A stretch of 64,000 nt of DNA from Streptococcus pneumoniae (GCF_001113365.1 NZ_CKYA01000007.1:45377-109376), one strand, 5' to 3'; numbered from the stretch's first letter, positions 22,001-29,369 are shown. Notes: generated from the sequence alone by a model not told the origin. Made by a program: numbers and translations.

Positions 22001-22800
22001 TCAGAACGCCCCAACTCATCACGCATGGCAATATACTTGTCATAGGTTGACTGCAATTGTTTTTGGAATTTAGAAGCTGAAAAATCAATCTGCTTCAACT
22101 CAGTCTCAAACGTCGTGTGACGGCAGTGGTCAGACCAGTAAGTATCCAAAACTTTGAGTTCCGTCTCAGTTGGCACGCGCCCTATTGACTTGAAGTAGTC
22201 TTGAATAAAGAGCAAATCATCCACTTCCATTGCCATGCCCTGCTCGGCCTTATAGCGAGCAAAGTCCTCTGCTGTATAGCTTTCAAAGAAAGTCAATTTC
22301 GGAATAGTCTTGTCTGACTCTGAAAATTCCTGCTTGGCAATCCCTGTCGTGATGTCCTTGAAACGAGAATCAACTGGATTGAGCAAGTAGTTCTTGACCG
22401 CCTCTAACTCAGTCGCATCAATGTCTTTATTCACCAAGTAAAGTTGGGCTGTATTGACTGTCACATCACTCGAACTTCCCAACAAAAGCAAGGCTTCCTG
22501 TGAAGAAGCTGCACGCTGGTCAAATTGGCCAGGCAAACTTTCAATGGCAAAGAAAGCATAGTTGGCAAGATCCGCCTGTACAGCAGCTTCGTCCAAAACA
22601 TGGTCTGTCACCTGCTCAGAGAAGATGTGTTTCTCTGCAGGCGCAAACAAGTCCTCCGCCAAATCAAATACATCATACACTTGCACGATGCGAATACTTT
22701 TCAAAGTTGACAGTCCCAAGTTGTGCTGGAGCTCTCTTACCAAACTCTCTGACTTGACCTGAAAATCAGCCTTTTTCTCTACAAAAATACGTTTATCCAT
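19075..22800 (-). CDS. purL: Phosphoribosylformylglycinamidine synthase (large, fused form)
   Basis: 1241-residue FGAM synthetase, with synthetase domains followed by a C-terminal class I glutaminase (GGFSAADEPDGSAKFI, then IGICNGFQALVKSGLLP with the nucleophilic Cys). Motifs FKNETHNHPTEIEPFGGAATC and the second PurM-like half are present. This is the long fused type known in streptococci. ATG 22800 chosen; the preceding in-frame TTG adds one residue only. Confidence 0.97.
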   Translation of the reverse strand: MDKRIFVEKKADFQVKSESLVRELQHNLGLSTLKSIRIVQVYDVFDLAEDLFAPAEKHIFSEQVTDHVLDEAAVQADLANYAFFAIESLPGQFDQRAASSQEALLLLGSSSDVTVNTAQLYLVNKDIDATELEAVKNYLLNPVDSRFKDITTGIAKQEFSESDKTIPKLTFFESYTAEDFARYKAEQGMAMEVDDLLFIQDYFKSIGRVPTETELKVLDTYWSDHCRHTTFETELKQIDFSASKFQKQLQSTYDKYIAMRDELGRSEKPQTLMDMATIFGRYERANGRLDDMEVSDEINACSVEIEVDVDGVKEPWLLMFKNETHNHPTEIEPFGGAATCIGGAIRDPLSGRSYVYQAMRISGAGDITAPISETRAGKLPQQVISKTAAHGYSSYGNQIGLATTYVREYFHPGFVAKRMELGAVVGAAPKENVIREKPEAGDVIILLGGKTGRDGVGGATGSSKVQTVESVETAGAEVQKGNAIEERKIQRLFRNGNVTRLIKKSNDFGAGGVCVAIGELADGLEIDLNKVPLKYQGLNGTEIAISESQERMAVVVRPEDVDTFVEECNKENIDAVEVATVTEKPNLVMHWNGETIVDLERRFLDTNGVRVVVDAKVVDKDVKLPEERQTSADTLEADTLTVLSDLNHASQKGLQTIFDCSVGRSTVNHPLGGRYQLTPTEASVQKLPVQHGVTHTASVIAQGFNPYIAEWSPYHGAAYAVIEATARLVATGANWSKARFSYQEYFERMDKQAERFGQPVAALLGSIEAQIQLGLPSIGGKDSMSGTFEELTVPPTLVAFGLTTADSRKVLSPEFKTAGENIYYIPGQALAAEIDFDLIKSNFAQFESLQKAHKVTSASAVKYGGVVESLALATFGNHIGAEVTLPELETALTAQLGGFIFTSPQEIAGVEKIGQTSADFTLLVNGVKLDGQKLDRAFQGKLEEVYPTEFAQAKELAEVPAVASDVVIKAKEKVEKPVVYIPVFPGTNSEYDSAKAFEKEGAEVNLVPFVTLNEEAIVNSVETMVDNIGKANILFFAGGFSAADEPDGSAKFIVNILLNEKVRVAIDSFIARGGLIIGICNGFQALVKSGLLPYGNFEEASSTSPTLFYNDANQHVAKMVETRIANINSPWLAEVQVGDIHAIPVSHGEGKFVVTAEEFAELRDNGQIFSQYVDFEGKPSMDSKYNPNGSIHAIEGITSKNGQIIGKMGHSERYEKGLFQNIPGNKDQHLFASAVKYFTGK

Positions 22801-22814
22801 CAATCCTTATTCCT

Positions 22815-22927
22815 TTATTTCAACTCTTGCAATGTTCTCAAACGACCTTGAGGTTGTTATTTCAATTCTTGCAACTTTTCACAGACAATTTCGTAAACGT
22901 CTGTTAGTTCTCCCAATCCTCTACGGA
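22815..22927 (-). repeat. Degenerate copies of the purC 3' end
   Basis: In the purC-purL gap, 22857-22927 reads RRGLGELTDVYEIV then CEKLQELK and stop, nearly matching the last 22 codons plus stop of purC (RRGLGELTDVYEIV WEKLQGLK). A second shorter piece at 22815-22840 matches the very end again. They have no start codon and no function is expected; they record tandem duplication or repeated recombination at the purC 3' end. Confidence 0.75.
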
Positions 22928-23001
22928 GTGAAAAGGTCTGGGGGACCTTTTCAGCCTGAGTCCTTTTAGTTGAGAGACGAAGGTTTTCCGTTGCAAACAG
23001 A

Positions 23002-23709
23002 TTATTTCAACCCCTGCAATTTTTCCCAAACAATCTCGTAAACGTCGGTTAGTTCTCCCAATCCTCTACGGAAAACATCCTTATCCATGTGGTTGCCATC
23101 CGCATCCCACAAACGGCAGTTATCTGGTGAAAATTCATCTGCCAAGATAATCTTGCCATCCTTGTCAAAACCGAACTCTAGCTTAAAGTCAATCAACTTG
23201 AGGCCAATCTCAGCAAACCAGACCTTCAAAAGTTCATTGATACGACGGGTTTCTTCCTTCAAGTAGGCAATCTGCTGGTCATCCGCAATCTGTAGAAATT
23301 TCACATGCTCGTCATTGATAAATGGGTCATCCAAATCATCATTTTTGTAGTAAAATTCGACAATCGGAGTCTCGAATGCGATACCTTCGTCTACGCCAAA
23401 ACGTTTTGAAAAGGAACCAGCAGTATAGTTTCGGAGCACGACTTCCAAAGGAATGATTTCCACCTTTTTATTGAGTTGTTCTGTGTCTGAAAGTTTCTCC
23501 ACAAAGTGAGTCGCCACACCAGCCGCATTTAATTTCTCAAAAATAAAAGATGAAATCTGATTATTCAATACTCCCTTACCTTCAATCTGCTCCTTCTTAA
23601 CACCATTGAAAGCAGTCGCCTGGTCCTTGTAAGTTGAAATAATAAGATTTTCATCCTCAGTTGTATAGATATCTTTAGCTTTTCCCGAATAGATCAATTG
23701 TTTTGACAT
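23002..23709 (-). CDS. purC: SAICAR synthetase
   Basis: 235-residue enzyme joining CAIR and aspartate. It opens MSKQLIYSGKAKDIYTTEDE; PurC motifs PLEVVLRNYTAGSFSKR and LIDFKLEFGFDKDG..LADEFSPDNCRLWD are present. ATG 23709 with AAGGCG upstream gives the family length; the longer in-frame ORF would cross the promoter. First gene of the large pur operon. Confidence 0.97.
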   Translation of the reverse strand: MSKQLIYSGKAKDIYTTEDENLIISTYKDQATAFNGVKKEQIEGKGVLNNQISSFIFEKLNAAGVATHFVEKLSDTEQLNKKVEIIPLEVVLRNYTAGSFSKRFGVDEGIAFETPIVEFYYKNDDLDDPFINDEHVKFLQIADDQQIAYLKEETRRINELLKVWFAEIGLKLIDFKLEFGFDKDGKIILADEFSPDNCRLWDADGNHMDKDVFRRGLGELTDVYEIVWEKLQGLK

Positions 23710-23741
23710 TTTAAAGTTCGCCTTTCGTATTACTTGAGCAC

Positions 23742-23770
23742 ATTCTACCATAAAAAACCTAAAATTACAA
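23742..23770 (-). promoter_or_regulatory. Promoter of the pur operon (purC)
   Basis: -35 TTGTAA (23765-23770), 17-bp spacer, -10 TAGAAT (23742-23747) preceded by TGG. A possible PurR PurBox-like element (AAACGAATAAAT on the plus strand, about 23777-23788) sits just upstream, but it matches the consensus only partly. Confidence 0.75.
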
Positions 23771-23878
23771 GAATTTAAACGAATAAATAACGTAGCAGCC
23801 TCAAAAATCATAAAGAAAAAACTGCAAGAAGAATCTTTCTCACAGTTTAAAAATTATTTAACTCTAAAAACACGAACA

Positions 23879-25228
23879 TTACTCTTGGTTCAAAAATTGA
23901 TCCAAATAATAGCGCAGATAACTTTTCTTGCCCGTAATCATCTGCAGACGACCTTCCACCCCGTACCGAAGTTTTTCAGCCTGCTCCGAAGTTAGATTAG
24001 CCTCCGCCTCGATTTTAAAGAAATTCCCTTTTTCAGTCTTAGTAGCTGTCGCATCGATGCTGGTAATAGTAGAATCTAGGAAAAGTTGATTCTTGGCATC
24101 ATGAGTCGTCGTATAGCGAACAGAATCACCAACCTTGATTCTTGCTACATCTTTTGAACTTAGATAAGCTGTGAGTTTGGCTTTCCCTTCTTTTTCCAAG
24201 GACGGATAGAGTTGGGCTAGTAAGGCGCCTTCTGCTACCATGGTAGAGTCACTGGTATCAGGATTAAGATGAAGCACCCCATCCTCACTCGCCGTAATTT
24301 TCCCCTTGTCTAAAAGATTTCCCTGTACCTTCTTACCCGACTCTGCCTCCAATATTTTCTGGTCTAGAAGGGTCAATTCCTGACCAACCTTAGCCAAGTG
24401 TTGAGATTTAAGGGATTCCAATTGACTGCTTAAGCCTGACGCATAGGCTTGCTGGGTACCTGAACCTGCATACTGGACACGGTAAGTAGCGAGACTAGAT
24501 TCTAACTGAGAAAGCTGCGCTTCAACCTGCGCAACAGCCTGAGCTTTAGCTTGCGGATTTTCCTCACTCTGAGACTTGTAGGACTGGTAGAGAGAGTAGG
24601 CTAGATTCTGACTGGCCAAGGAAGCACCTGTTTCCATAGCTGACTTAGCTGTCTGGTAATCGCGAATTTTAGCCTCTGTTTGACTAATGAGGTTGCCGAT
24701 TTCAGCTTGGGTTTGACTAGCTGCTGCATTCTGGGACGCGATGGTCTCATTTTGTTGCGATGTACTAGCCCTAAGACTACCTGCTTGACTGATGTAGTCG
24801 CGAAAGGTGGCTTGGTAGCCAAATTTATCCTCCTCTGGAAAGTGGTTCTCCCCTTCTTGCAGGCTCTTTTGCAAATACTCCAATTGCTTTTTTTGATCCT
24901 TTAGCATGTCCAACTGACTAGCATAGGCCTCCGCTTGGACACCCTCTGCCCCTTCTTGATATTGAACCAACAGTTCTCCCTTTTTAACCAGCTTATTTTC
25001 TTCCAAATGATTGACAAGAATACGATTGTTGCTAGTTGACTGGATATTTGCAAGGATACGACTAGGCTCGACAGTAGCTCTAGTAGACAAACTCATCTCC
25101 TTCTCTGCCAAAGTTGCAAATCCAAGTAAAAACACAAGCAGAAGGGACATGGGTACAATCACCCGACTGGAAAAATTATGGTAACGACGATTATAAAACT
25201 CCGCACTTTCTAAAAATTCTGGTTTCAT
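23879..25228 (-). CDS. comB: Competence pheromone export accessory protein ComB
   Basis: 449-residue HlyD-type membrane-fusion partner of ComA. A short cytoplasmic N-terminus (MKPEFLESAEFYNRRYHNFS) is followed by one transmembrane segment (about 22-42) and a long extracellular coiled-coil part rich in Gln and Ala, with biotinyl-lipoyl-like hairpins near both ends. It is coupled to comA upstream (12-nt gap). Needed for processing and export of competence-stimulating peptide, and also exports Blp bacteriocins in pneumococcus. Confidence 0.95.
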   Translation of the reverse strand: MKPEFLESAEFYNRRYHNFSSRVIVPMSLLLVFLLGFATLAEKEMSLSTRATVEPSRILANIQSTSNNRILVNHLEENKLVKKGELLVQYQEGAEGVQAEAYASQLDMLKDQKKQLEYLQKSLQEGENHFPEEDKFGYQATFRDYISQAGSLRASTSQQNETIASQNAAASQTQAEIGNLISQTEAKIRDYQTAKSAMETGASLASQNLAYSLYQSYKSQSEENPQAKAQAVAQVEAQLSQLESSLATYRVQYAGSGTQQAYASGLSSQLESLKSQHLAKVGQELTLLDQKILEAESGKKVQGNLLDKGKITASEDGVLHLNPDTSDSTMVAEGALLAQLYPSLEKEGKAKLTAYLSSKDVARIKVGDSVRYTTTHDAKNQLFLDSTITSIDATATKTEKGNFFKIEAEANLTSEQAEKLRYGVEGRLQMITGKKSYLRYYLDQFLNQE

Positions 25229-25240
25229 CCTCTCCTCTTT

Positions 25241-27394
25241 CTAGCTATTGACCAAATGGGCGTAAAATCCACCCTGTGCAAGCAAATCAGCATGCTTTCC
25301 TTCTTCGACAATCTTGCCCTGATCCAAGACAACAACCTTCTCTGTCCGCTCAGCAATGGTCAAGCGGTGAGCGATGAAAATCAAGGTCTTGTCTAAAGCC
25401 ATAAGATTATCGACGATCCGCTTCTCTGTCAAAATATCCAAACTGCTGGTCGCTTCATCCAAAATCAAGACCGGCGCATCTGTCAAGAGAGCACGCGCCA
25501 GAGCGATTCTCTGCCGTTGACCACCTGAGATCCCTGCCCCATCCGAAGTCAATTCTGTCTGGTAATTCAGTGGCATGCGCTCAATATCCTCCCGAATCTC
25601 TGCCAATTCGACCGCCCGTAAGATATCCTCTTGAGTCGTCCCCTCCTTGGCTCCCAAAAGAAGATTCTCCAAAATCGTTCCGTTAAAGACATAGGGCTGT
25701 TGAGGCAGATAGTTGATGTACTGGCGCAGAGCCTTTTTGTCAATCTGATTGAGATTGACACCACCCAGACTAATCTCTCCCTGACTTGGATCATAAAAAT
25801 TAACCATCATCTTGGCCAAAGTCGTCTTACCTGACCCCGAAATCCCCACAAAAGCTACCTTAGAACCTTGTGGAATGGTCAAATTGATGTCCGATAAGAC
25901 ATCTCGACCATAGCCATACTTGTAATGAACCTGCTTGAAGGACATCTCTCCCTTCATCAAGCTCAAATCCTCGACCGTTTTCTTCTCCTCAAACTCAGAA
26001 GCTACCAGATAAACCTCATTCAGACGGTTATTGGCAACCTGCGCTGTCTGAAGCTTGGTTTGCAGATTGATGATGTTTTCCAAAGGATTGGTAAAGTAAA
26101 CAAGCAAGGTATTATAGGTAATCAACTGCCCCAAACTCATCTTGCCATCCATGACCAGAACAGCCCCCATCCAGAGAATGCCGACATTGAGCAAGAGATG
26201 GGCAACCTTTTTCAGAGCCTTTTGCTGACTCTCTGCCCGACTATAGGTAAAGGATTTCTTCAGATAATCTACAAATTCCTTGTCAATCTTTTGGTAACGT
26301 TGACTTTCACTGGTCAAGGACTTAATAGTCTCAATACCGTTGATGTCCTCAATGATAGAAGAAGACAGAACCGCATTGGCTTCCATGGTATCCCGATTCA
26401 TCTTTTCAAACGGCTTCATAAAGGCAAAGATAATCACTGTATAGATAGGAAGTGCCAATAAGGTCATGAAAAAGAGATTGGTATTTTGTGAAAATAAAAC
26501 AAGGGAAATAATGACAACCGTTGACACATCTAGGAAAATCGAAAGGATGGTCGAAGCCAGCGCATCGATAATACTGTTAGCATCTGTAAAACGAGACACG
26601 ATTTCCCCTGTCCTGCGTGTCGCAAAAAAGGACATAGGCAGGTGAAAAACATGCTTGATATAGGACAAAATCACATCAATCGACAAGCGTTGCCCCAAAA
26701 CAAGTAAGAGATACTCCTGAGCGTAAGACAAAATCTGCTGAAGAATATAGACGATGACCAGCCCAATAGAAATAATCCCCAGCGTCGAACGCATCTGATC
26801 TGGCACATAGGTATCAATGATAGACTGCAGATAATAAGAACCCACAATGTTAATCAAGGTTACCAAGAGTGTTGCCAAAACGATATTGGCAATCAAGCCA
26901 CGCTGCTTCACTAATATAGGGATAAAAGAGAGCAAACCATTCTTTTGATCCTTATGAGGCTTGTAGTCTGGACTAGGCGCCATAAACAGAGTCACTCCTG
27001 TCCATTCTTCCGCAAAACGCTCACGTGGCAGTTTGGTCAATTTCACCCCAGGATCTGGATCGGCAATATGAATGCTATCCTTATCCTGCCCAGTCACCAC
27101 ATAGTAGTGGAGTAATTTTCCTTCCTTAAGCACATGAGCAACAAAAGGAAAAGTCAAATCTGGCAAGTCAAAGAGCGTCATATCCGCCTTAATTGCTCGC
27201 GTCTCAAAGCCAATCTCCTCTGCCACCTTGACCAAGCCCAAAGCCGTTGTCCCATCCATGGTTGTCTTGGCCAATTCTCGCAAGTGAGCCAAAGAATAGT
27301 AGCTACCATAGTAGCCAAAAATCATGGCTAATGAAGCTACACCACAGTCCATCTGATCCACCTGCGGACGATAGTGACGTTTCCCAAATTTCAT
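25241..27394 (-). CDS. comA: Peptide-processing ABC exporter ComA
   Basis: 717-residue C39-peptidase ABC transporter. Residues 1-140: peptidase with catalytic Cys17 (QMDCGVASLAM) and His in LLHYYVV, which cuts double-glycine leaders. The six-helix membrane domain follows, then an ATPase with GISGSGKTT, ISGGQRQRIALARAL and LILDEATSS. Start ATG 27394 has GGAG 6 nt upstream. With ComB it exports double-glycine peptides. The promoter region carries a ComE-type box and a BOX element. It lies directly downstream of the peptide island, whose products are natural candidates as substrates. Confidence 0.96.
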   Translation of the reverse strand: MKFGKRHYRPQVDQMDCGVASLAMIFGYYGSYYSLAHLRELAKTTMDGTTALGLVKVAEEIGFETRAIKADMTLFDLPDLTFPFVAHVLKEGKLLHYYVVTGQDKDSIHIADPDPGVKLTKLPRERFAEEWTGVTLFMAPSPDYKPHKDQKNGLLSFIPILVKQRGLIANIVLATLLVTLINIVGSYYLQSIIDTYVPDQMRSTLGIISIGLVIVYILQQILSYAQEYLLLVLGQRLSIDVILSYIKHVFHLPMSFFATRRTGEIVSRFTDANSIIDALASTILSIFLDVSTVVIISLVLFSQNTNLFFMTLLALPIYTVIIFAFMKPFEKMNRDTMEANAVLSSSIIEDINGIETIKSLTSESQRYQKIDKEFVDYLKKSFTYSRAESQQKALKKVAHLLLNVGILWMGAVLVMDGKMSLGQLITYNTLLVYFTNPLENIINLQTKLQTAQVANNRLNEVYLVASEFEEKKTVEDLSLMKGEMSFKQVHYKYGYGRDVLSDINLTIPQGSKVAFVGISGSGKTTLAKMMVNFYDPSQGEISLGGVNLNQIDKKALRQYINYLPQQPYVFNGTILENLLLGAKEGTTQEDILRAVELAEIREDIERMPLNYQTELTSDGAGISGGQRQRIALARALLTDAPVLILDEATSSLDILTEKRIVDNLMALDKTLIFIAHRLTIAERTEKVVVLDQGKIVEEGKHADLLAQGGFYAHLVNS

Positions 27395-27412
27395 ATTCAT
27401 CTCCTTTTTCCT

Positions 27413-27565
27413 AATACTCAATGAAAATCAAAGAGCAAACTAGGAAACTAGCCGCAGGCTGCTCAAAACACTGTTTTGAGGTTGTAGATAGGACTGACGA
27501 AGTCAGTCACATATCTACGGCAAGGCGACGTTGACGTGGTTTGAATTTGATTTTCGAAGAGTATA
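27413..27565 (-). repeat. BOX element upstream of comA
   Basis: About 150 bp bounded by TATACTCTTCGAAAATC and GATTTTCATTGAGTAT. It contains the boxA core CTACGGCAAGGCGACG and the boxB/boxC palindromes TGACTTCGTCAGTC and CAAAACA-GTGTTTTG. It lies between the comAB promoter and the comA start. A BOX in front of comAB is known in some pneumococci to tune competence. Confidence 0.9.
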
Positions 27566-27584
27566 AACTCATCTGATAATAACT

Positions 27585-27652
27585 ATCTTACCCCAATCCC
27601 CAAAGAAAAACTGGACTTCCTTCCCAAATGCGCCTATCTCCCTCCCAACTGC
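27585..27652 (-). promoter_or_regulatory. comAB promoter with ComE-type direct repeat
   Basis: Two 9-bp repeats, GCAGTTGGG (27644-27652) and GCATTTGGG (27623-27631), separated by exactly 12 bp, the layout of ComE binding sites (aCAnTTcaG-N12-aCAgTTgaG). A candidate -10 TAAGAT lies at 27585-27590. This predicts early competence control of comAB. Confidence 0.75.
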
Positions 27653-27662
27653 ACTTTTTAGC

Positions 27663-27693
27663 AAAAAATAGGCAGAACAAACGTCCTACCTAC
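27663..27693 (-). terminator. Terminator at the end of the peptide island
   Basis: Stem TAGGTAGGAC / GTTCTGCCTA (G-U tolerant), loop GTTT, then TTTTTT. It separates the bacteriocin region from the comAB promoter, so comAB has its own transcription. Confidence 0.75.
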
Positions 27694-27962
27694 TAAAAAT
27701 ATGCTATTTTGAAAGGAAATTGATTTTTTACTGACACCCTAGGCAAGCTTGGGACAAATAAATCATTGATAGCAACATTTACGACATCCTATTTAAAGTT
27801 ACTTCAATTTCTAATGTCCCCGCTATTTATAAGCCACCTCTGGTATGATCTATTCATAGTCAGAATAGATAACACCGTTCTAAATTACGATTCATAGTTA
27901 CTCCTTTTTTAATTCGTTACTATAAGACACCTATTCCCTATAGAGCGTCTACCGCTTCAAAT
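27694..27962 (-). other. Degenerate stretch between membrane protein and comAB
   Basis: Mostly non-coding. A possible remnant peptide start lies at 27860-27895 (MNRNLERCYLF then stop) behind a strong AAAGGAG site, resembling a bacteriocin gene truncated early by frameshift or nonsense mutation. Nothing else supportable. Confidence 0.35.
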
Positions 27963-28178
27963 CTATCTATTCTTTTTTTCTTTACTTCTGTATAAAAGAA
28001 TGAAGACCATCATAAATAATGCAACCGTGGGTATATTAAAATTATCAAACCAAGTAGGTAAAGATACTTTATTTATGTCAGCTACTAATCTGATGATGAT
28101 ATAAGACATTGAACTAAGTAATACCATGATTTCAGGCAAAACTTTCAATACTGATTTAACGAATTTTTTTAAAAACAT
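27963..28178 (-). CDS. Small two-helix membrane protein, possible bacteriocin immunity protein
   Basis: 71 residues with a basic N-terminus (MFLKKFVKSVLK), hydrophobic segments at about 14-33 and 47-64, and a basic end (RSKEKKNR). GAGAGG lies upstream of the ATG. Small hydrophobic proteins beside double-glycine peptide genes often give immunity. I do not recognise a specific family. Confidence 0.65.
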   Translation of the reverse strand: MFLKKFVKSVLKVLPEIMVLLSSMSYIIIRLVADINKVSLPTWFDNFNIPTVALFMMVFILLYRSKEKKNR

Positions 28179-28205
28179 AGAAATGCCTCTCTGACTATAA
28201 TCAGA

Positions 28206-28337
28206 TTATGGTCTATTCGCATAATACCCTAAAGCTGCTCCACCAGCAGGAAGTAATAATCCTTCGATAACAATCAATAAACCTACTTCAACTTATTCAC
28301 TTTGCTCTACGATTTCAAATTGATTCAAATTTTGCAT
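28206..28337 (-). pseudogene. Nonsense-mutated bacteriocin-like peptide gene
   Basis: Begins MQNLNQFEIVEQSE, then an in-frame TAA, then continues in the same frame for 28 codons (VEVGLLIVIEGLLL...GYYANRP) to a second stop. The first part resembles a double-glycine leader (NLNQFEIVEQ) and the second a Gly/Ala-rich hydrophobic bacteriocin core, but the GG site is not intact. AGAGGGG lies upstream of the ATG. Most simply a decayed bacteriocin gene. Confidence 0.7.
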
Positions 28338-28350
28338 GTTATACCCCTCT

Positions 28351-28449
28351 TTAAATAATACTAGCTAAGCCAATAGTGAGTCCCACTAATAAACCTACCA
28401 TCCCTGAAGCTGATATAATAATAGCCGCAAATTCGCTTGAAAAATTCAT
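28351..28449 (-). CDS. 32-residue hydrophobic peptide in bacteriocin island
   Basis: MNFSSEFAAIIISASGMVG and a further hydrophobic Gly-rich stretch ending ASII. One probable membrane helix with GxxxG-like spacing and no recognisable leader. GAAG lies 7 nt before the ATG. It ends just before the decayed peptide gene. It could be a leaderless bacteriocin or an immunity peptide. Unknown family. Confidence 0.5.
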   Translation of the reverse strand: MNFSSEFAAIIISASGMVGLLVGLTIGLASII

Positions 28450-28472
28450 TGATTTCTTCACAGTGTTTTATC

Positions 28473-28652
28473 TTATCTGAAGTAACCCCATGCAGCTAGC
28501 CCTACAGCGGATAAACCACCGACAACATACCCTGCAACCTTGATTCCTACTGGAACTGCTACTACCGCTGCAGGAAGTACTCCTCCATCAACTGTTGCTA
28601 GTTCTTTTTCTGTCATTGCTGTAAACTGATTATCATTTACTAAAATATTCAT
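28473..28652 (-). CDS. Double-glycine leader bacteriocin-like peptide
   Basis: 59 residues. Leader MNILVNDNQFTAMTEKEL followed by ATVDGG (cut predicted after residue 24), then a 35-residue core rich in Gly, Ala and Val with a GYVVG (GxxxG) motif and the end AAWGYFR. GGAG precedes the ATG. This is the pattern of class IIb (two-peptide) bacteriocins. ComAB is the nearest processing exporter. Its start overlaps the stop of the 64-residue membrane protein upstream by 4 nt, suggesting coupling. Confidence 0.8.
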   Translation of the reverse strand: MNILVNDNQFTAMTEKELATVDGGVLPAAVVAVPVGIKVAGYVVGGLSAVGLAAWGYFR

Positions 28653-28843
28653 TTTAAGTTCTCCTTGCTCTTATTCACTTTTGCTTTAAATATTTCTTTT
28701 TTATTAATATAGTATGTCAATGCTACTAACAAAATACAGATCCCCAACGATACCTTCTCTAAATTAAGTAGAGAATAAATTAATAATATGCTGTAAGATA
28801 TTAAAGCAGATCCTATATATATTCTTTTTAATATTCTATTCAT
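28649..28843 (-). CDS. Small two-helix membrane protein, probable immunity protein
   Basis: 64 residues with two hydrophobic segments (about 9-27 and 31-46) and a Lys-rich tail. It sits between two double-glycine peptide genes and overlaps the second by 4 nt. Size and topology fit bacteriocin immunity proteins; no specific family recognised. Confidence 0.65.
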   Translation of the reverse strand: MNRILKRIYIGSALISYSILLIYSLLNLEKVSLGICILLVALTYYINKKEIFKAKVNKSKENLK

Positions 28844-28860
28844 AAAACTTACTCAAAGTC

Positions 28861-29049
28861 TTATTTCAGATTTTTACCAACTTGATAAAGACCTGCTCCC
28901 AGTATAATAGCCCCTCCTGTTACAGAAAAACCTTTAAACGCAGCTACTCCAAACGCAACTACTAGTGGTGCAATTCCCCCATCTACATTCATCAACTCTT
29001 CTTCTGTAAGAGCTACAAAGTTCTGTTCCATTTTGTCAAAATTTGTCAT
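28861..29049 (-). CDS. Double-glycine leader bacteriocin-like peptide
   Basis: 62 residues. Leader MTNFDKMEQNFVALTEEEL then MNVDGG (cut after residue 25), followed by a 37-residue core beginning IAPLVVAFGVAAFKGF with several glycines and a basic end GKNLK. GGAG lies 7 nt before ATG 29049; an internal ATG at 29031 is less likely. Its partner may be the 59-residue peptide downstream, giving a two-peptide bacteriocin. Targets unknown. Confidence 0.82.
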   Translation of the reverse strand: MTNFDKMEQNFVALTEEELMNVDGGIAPLVVAFGVAAFKGFSVTGGAIILGAGLYQVGKNLK

Positions 29050-29079
29050 CTTTTTTCTCCTTTATTTCTATTTTTTAGT

Positions 29080-29127
29080 TTACGATTTCTGGCTCTTAAA
29101 CCATTTTAAAAACCAGAATAGATAAAT
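29080..29127 (-). pseudogene. Degenerate fifth copy of the 16-residue micropeptide
   Basis: Aligned with the neighbouring micropeptides it reads IYLFWFLKWFKSQKS, with ATT where the others have ATG and lost prolines. The upstream box is also mutated (CTCAAATA at 29156-29163 instead of TTCGAATA) and the ribosome site is weaker. It appears to be a dead array unit. Confidence 0.55.
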
Positions 29128-29194
29128 TACTGAATTCCTTTTCGTCTCACTTATCTATTTGAGAAGTGATTTAAAATGAACAGGTAAATTTCAT

Positions 29195-29245
29195 TTATTT
29201 TAAATACCATTTGATAAACCATGGCAATAAGATTGGTAAATACAT
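29195..29245 (-). CDS. 16-residue micropeptide, array unit 4
   Basis: MYLPILLPWFIKWYLK. AAGGAG ends 8 nt before the ATG. The Pro-Trp-Phe core and lysines at positions 12 and 16 are shared with the other units although the rest differs. Hydrophobic and cationic, suggesting membrane action (leaderless bacteriocin, fratricide factor or type I toxin-like peptide). Unknown family. Confidence 0.65.
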   Translation of the reverse strand: MYLPILLPWFIKWYLK

Positions 29246-29278
29246 CGCGTAGTCTCCTTCCTTTTCGTCTCACTTATT

Positions 29279-29286
29279 TATTCGAA
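29279..29286 (-). promoter_or_regulatory. SigX cin-box-like element, unit 4
   Basis: TTCGAATA (7 of 8 to TACGAATA) after a T-rich stretch, 33 nt upstream of the micropeptide ATG. Confidence 0.5.
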
Positions 29287-29318
29287 AAATAATTCGAAAA
29301 TGTACAACTAAATTAAAT

Positions 29319-29369
29319 TTATTTGAAAAATAATTTAGTAAACCACGGATAAAAAATTGGTAGATACAT
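29319..29369 (-). CDS. 16-residue micropeptide, array unit 3
   Basis: MYLPIFYPWFTKLFFK behind a strong AAAGGAG. Nearly identical to unit 2 (Tyr2 in place of Cys2). Very hydrophobic, net positive, with an invariant PWF core. No leader peptide or double-glycine site, so not an obvious ComAB substrate. Confidence 0.65.
   Translation of the reverse strand: MYLPIFYPWFTKLFFK

Noticed and set aside
23711..23790. Possible PurR PurBoxes upstream of purC
   Set aside because: Two partial matches (ACGAATAAAT and GGCGAACTTT) were seen, but neither fits the full consensus and one overlaps the ribosome site; kept only as a remark on the promoter.
28210..28225. TGCGAATA on the minus strand that resembles a SigX box before the 71-residue membrane protein
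   Set aside because: It lies in the coding remnant of the decayed peptide (YANRP) and lacks the T-rich upstream tract, so chance is more likely.
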